DNA of 8,739 bases from Bacteroidota bacterium (GTDB lineage: Bacteria; Bacteroidota; Ignavibacteria; Ignavibacteriales; Ignavibacteriaceae): positions 1 to 8,739 of the forward strand of contig JAJYOQ010000155.1 in the NCBI GenBank assembly GCA_021796135.1. The letters are read 5' to 3'. The notes under the pieces were generated by a model that worked only from the letters and a program-made list of their open reading frames with translations, had not been told where the DNA came from and did no database searches. A program made the translations under genes and the position numbers. This document shows positions 7,379 through 8,739 of this stretch, piece after piece (position 1 is the stretch's first letter; every line of letters begins with the position of its first letter).

Positions 7379-7414
7379 AAAAAAAAGTAATCCCGCTAAT
7401 GCAGAATTACTTTT
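7379..7414 (-). terminator. Intrinsic terminator after rplQ
   Basis: On the - strand the sequence folds as a 14-bp stem (7401-7414 with 7383-7396) around an ATTA loop (7397-7400), followed by a T-tract (7379-7386, of which four T's extend past the stem). Two of the 14 pairs are G-U and would be C-A mismatches in the + strand transcript, so the hairpin is complete only in the - strand RNA. It lies 21 nt after the rplQ stop and ends 2 nt before the engB ATG. It most likely ends the ribosomal-protein/rpoA transcript, wholly or partly. Confidence 0.85.
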
Positions 7415-7435
7415 ATAAATTTTAATATTTTCTTA

Positions 7436-7924
7436 TTACGCGTTAGCTGAGGAATTCTCAACTACCTTGGCGTCTTCAGCTGTTGATTTTTCTTCTGACT
7501 CACGCTTTGCTTTTGCTTTAGATTCCTTGTTTTCTTTGTGCTCTTCTGCTTTAGCATTCATAACATCATTATAATCAACTAATTCAATCATCGCCATAGG
7601 AGCAGCATCGCCTATTCTATTCCCTAATTTTATTACCCTGGTATAACCGCCCGGGCGATCTCCAATTTTAGGGATTATATCGGAAAACAATTCTTTGACA
7701 ACTTCCTTATCGTTAATTACTGACATAATTTGACGACGCGAATGTAAATCATTCTTTCTAGCCTTTGTAATAAGAGCTTCAACAAAACTTCTTGCTTCCT
7801 TTGCTTTTGATACCGTAGTTTTAATCCTTTTATGTTTCAATAAGGACGTTGCAAGAGAATTTAATAAAGCCGCTCTGTGGCTTGATGTTCTTCCTAATTT
7901 TTTCTTATGTACTCCGTGTCTCAT
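7436..7924 (-). CDS. rplQ: 50S ribosomal protein L17 with charged C-terminal tail
   Basis: Large-subunit protein bL17, which lies near the peptide exit region of the 50S subunit. The conserved body covers residues 1-117: MRHGVHKKKLGRTSSHR at the start, SLLKHKRIKTT, SKAKEARSFVEALIT, the signature GDRPGGYTRVIKLGNRIGDAAPMAMIEL (87-114). Residues 118-162 are an added tail rich in Lys, Glu, Ala and Ser (KAEEHKENKESKAKAK...), probably disordered; Escherichia coli L17 stops at 127 aa. Such tails are known in the Bacteroidetes/Chlorobi group, so it is lineage-typical and not an assembly error. ATG is supported by AAAGG seven bases upstream. The gene follows rpoA by 21 bp, the conserved end of the alpha operon, and is followed by an intrinsic terminator. 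Confidence 0.98.
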   Translation of the reverse strand: MRHGVHKKKLGRTSSHRAALLNSLATSLLKHKRIKTTVSKAKEARSFVEALITKARKNDLHSRRQIMSVINDKEVVKELFSDIIPKIGDRPGGYTRVIKLGNRIGDAAPMAMIELVDYNDVMNAKAEEHKENKESKAKAKRESEEKSTAEDAKVVENSSANA

Positions 7925-7931
7925 AGCTAAA

Positions 7932-7936
7932 CCTTT
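7932..7936 (-). promoter_or_regulatory. Ribosome binding site of rplQ
   Basis: AAAGG in the 21-bp rpoA-rplQ gap is followed by a 7-nt spacer and the rplQ ATG. It is one of three visible Shine-Dalgarno sites here (with rpoD and a weaker one for trpA); engB, deoB and the GAF/GGDEF gene show none. Confidence 0.6.
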
Positions 7937-7945
7937 TTACGAATA

Positions 7946-8739
7946 TTAATTTGATTCAGTTTCATCTTTTAGAAATTTGTCTACATCCATACCAAAATCA
8001 AGTCCCATGTTTTCAACTATTTCCATAAGCTCAGCTAAGGATTTTCTGCCAAAATTCCTGAACTTTAACATTTCGGATTCGTCTTTTCTTACTAGTTCAG
8101 CCAAATTTTTTATGTTTGCGGCTTTAAGACAATTATGGGATCTAACACTTAATTCAAGATCATCTACATTAGTTAAAAGAATTTTTTTAATTCTTTCTTT
8201 TTCACTGTCCTTCTGATTATTAGTTTGCTCTTCTTCCTGATCAAGATCAAAATTAATAAAAAGCTGAATATGTTCTTTTAATATTTTTGCTGCCTGAGTC
8301 AATGCATCATCGGGTGTGATTGATCCGTCGGTAGCAATTTCTAATACTAATTTTTCAAAATCATTCTTATCGCCTATACGAACATTCTCAACATCATATT
8401 TAACATTTCTAATAGGAGTAAAGATTGAGTCAATAGGAATAACTCCTATTGTCTGATCGGGAGTAACATTCTCAGAAGCTGGAACGTAACCTTTTCCCTT
8501 CCCGACTCTTAATTCTATTTCAACCTTAACATTTTTATTTAGCGTTGCTATATGAAGATCTGGATTGAGTATTTCAATATCAGGGCTGTTTTTTTGAATA
8601 TCGGCAGCGGTAAATTCGCCTTCACCTCTTAATGAAATATCAATTTTGTTCGGCTTCTTATTCAACAGCTTGAGACGAACTTGTTTTAAATTAAGAATAA
8701 TTTCCGATACATCTTCAATTATCCCTTCTATCGTCAACG
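7946..8739 (-). CDS. rpoA: DNA-directed RNA polymerase subunit alpha (5'-truncated by window edge)
   Basis: Alpha subunit of RNA polymerase; its N-terminal domain dimerises and scaffolds beta and beta', while its C-terminal domain contacts UP elements and activators. The frame is open to the window edge. The first visible in-frame TTG (8735-8737) is an internal Leu in the stretch matching the family's STIPGVVEDVTEIILNLK, so roughly 55-60 residues are missing. Visible: EIILNLKQVRLK, RVGKGKGYVPA, GVIPIDSIFTPIRNVKY and LEIATDGSITPDDAL of the N-terminal domain; an acidic linker (DQEEEQTNNQKDSEKER); then the C-terminal domain with LSVRSHNCLKAANI, which keeps the DNA-contacting Arg and Asn (Arg265 and Asn268 of E. 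coli), and FGRKSLAELMEIVENMGLDFGM. It precedes rplQ by 21 bp in the classical alpha-operon order. Confidence 0.98.
   Translation of the reverse strand, partial: LTIEGIIEDVSEIILNLKQVRLKLLNKKPNKIDISLRGEGEFTAADIQKNSPDIEILNPDLHIATLNKNVKVEIELRVGKGKGYVPASENVTPDQTIGVIPIDSIFTPIRNVKYDVENVRIGDKNDFEKLVLEIATDGSITPDDALTQAAKILKEHIQLFINFDLDQEEEQTNNQKDSEKERIKKILLTNVDDLELSVRSHNCLKAANIKNLAELVRKDESEMLKFRNFGRKSLAELMEIVENMGLDFGMDVDKFLKDETESN

Noticed and set aside
7977..8216. 79-aa + strand open frame opposite rpoA
   Set aside because: Its Ser/Phe-rich translation is the expected antisense shadow of the conserved alpha C-terminal domain.
8735..8737. TTG as the start of rpoA
   Set aside because: It falls inside the conserved alpha N-terminal domain; the true start lies beyond the window edge.
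1..8739. Defence, phage, mobile-element or biosynthetic cluster content
   Set aside because: Every gene is a recognisable housekeeping or common signalling family; no transposase, integrase, toxin-antitoxin pair, tRNA, CRISPR repeats or att-like repeats were seen on either strand.

Overview
The window is an AT-rich bacterial chromosomal segment made of housekeeping genes. The best guess for the source is the Ignavibacteria/Chlorobi/Bacteroidetes group, possibly an Ignavibacteria-like lineage. This rests on a short primary-type sigma factor (284 aa, no region 1.1, with the core [18 protein letters not shown] typical of that group), an L17 with an added charged tail, a Bacteroidetes-like TrpB active-site stretch (LCHTGAHK), and mixed use of Shine-Dalgarno sites. 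The assignment comes from recognised motifs, not a search.

Layout. Bases 1-1865 (+ strand): the 3' part of trpB followed directly by trpA, which together encode tryptophan synthase (last two steps of tryptophan synthesis). Everything else is on the - strand and converges on trpA with only 8 bp between stop codons. Read in its own direction (8739 down to 1874), this strand carries the end of rpoA (RNA polymerase alpha), rplQ (ribosomal protein L17), a strong intrinsic terminator, engB/ysxC (ribosome-assembly GTPase), a two-TM, double-GAF protein with a degenerate GGDEF domain, deoB (phosphopentomutase), an AT-rich 227-bp gap with the likely sigma-gene promoter, an rpoD-type sigma factor, and an NlpC/P60 lipoprotein whose start overlaps or nearly abuts the sigma stop.

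Functional reading. rpoA-rplQ is the conserved end of the ribosomal alpha operon. The terminator after rplQ sits almost on the engB start codon, so engB must depend on read-through or on a promoter lying upstream of the hairpin. The GAF/GGDEF gene and deoB are spaced like an operon (10 bp), as are the sigma gene and the lipoprotein, but neither pair has an obvious shared pathway.

No RNA genes, CRISPR arrays, insertion sequences, phage genes or att-like repeats were seen. The longest gene-free stretch is 227 bp (3450-3676). I found no convincing previously undescribed system. The items most worth a second look are the GGDEF domain that has lost its catalytic signature, and the terminator placed immediately before engB.
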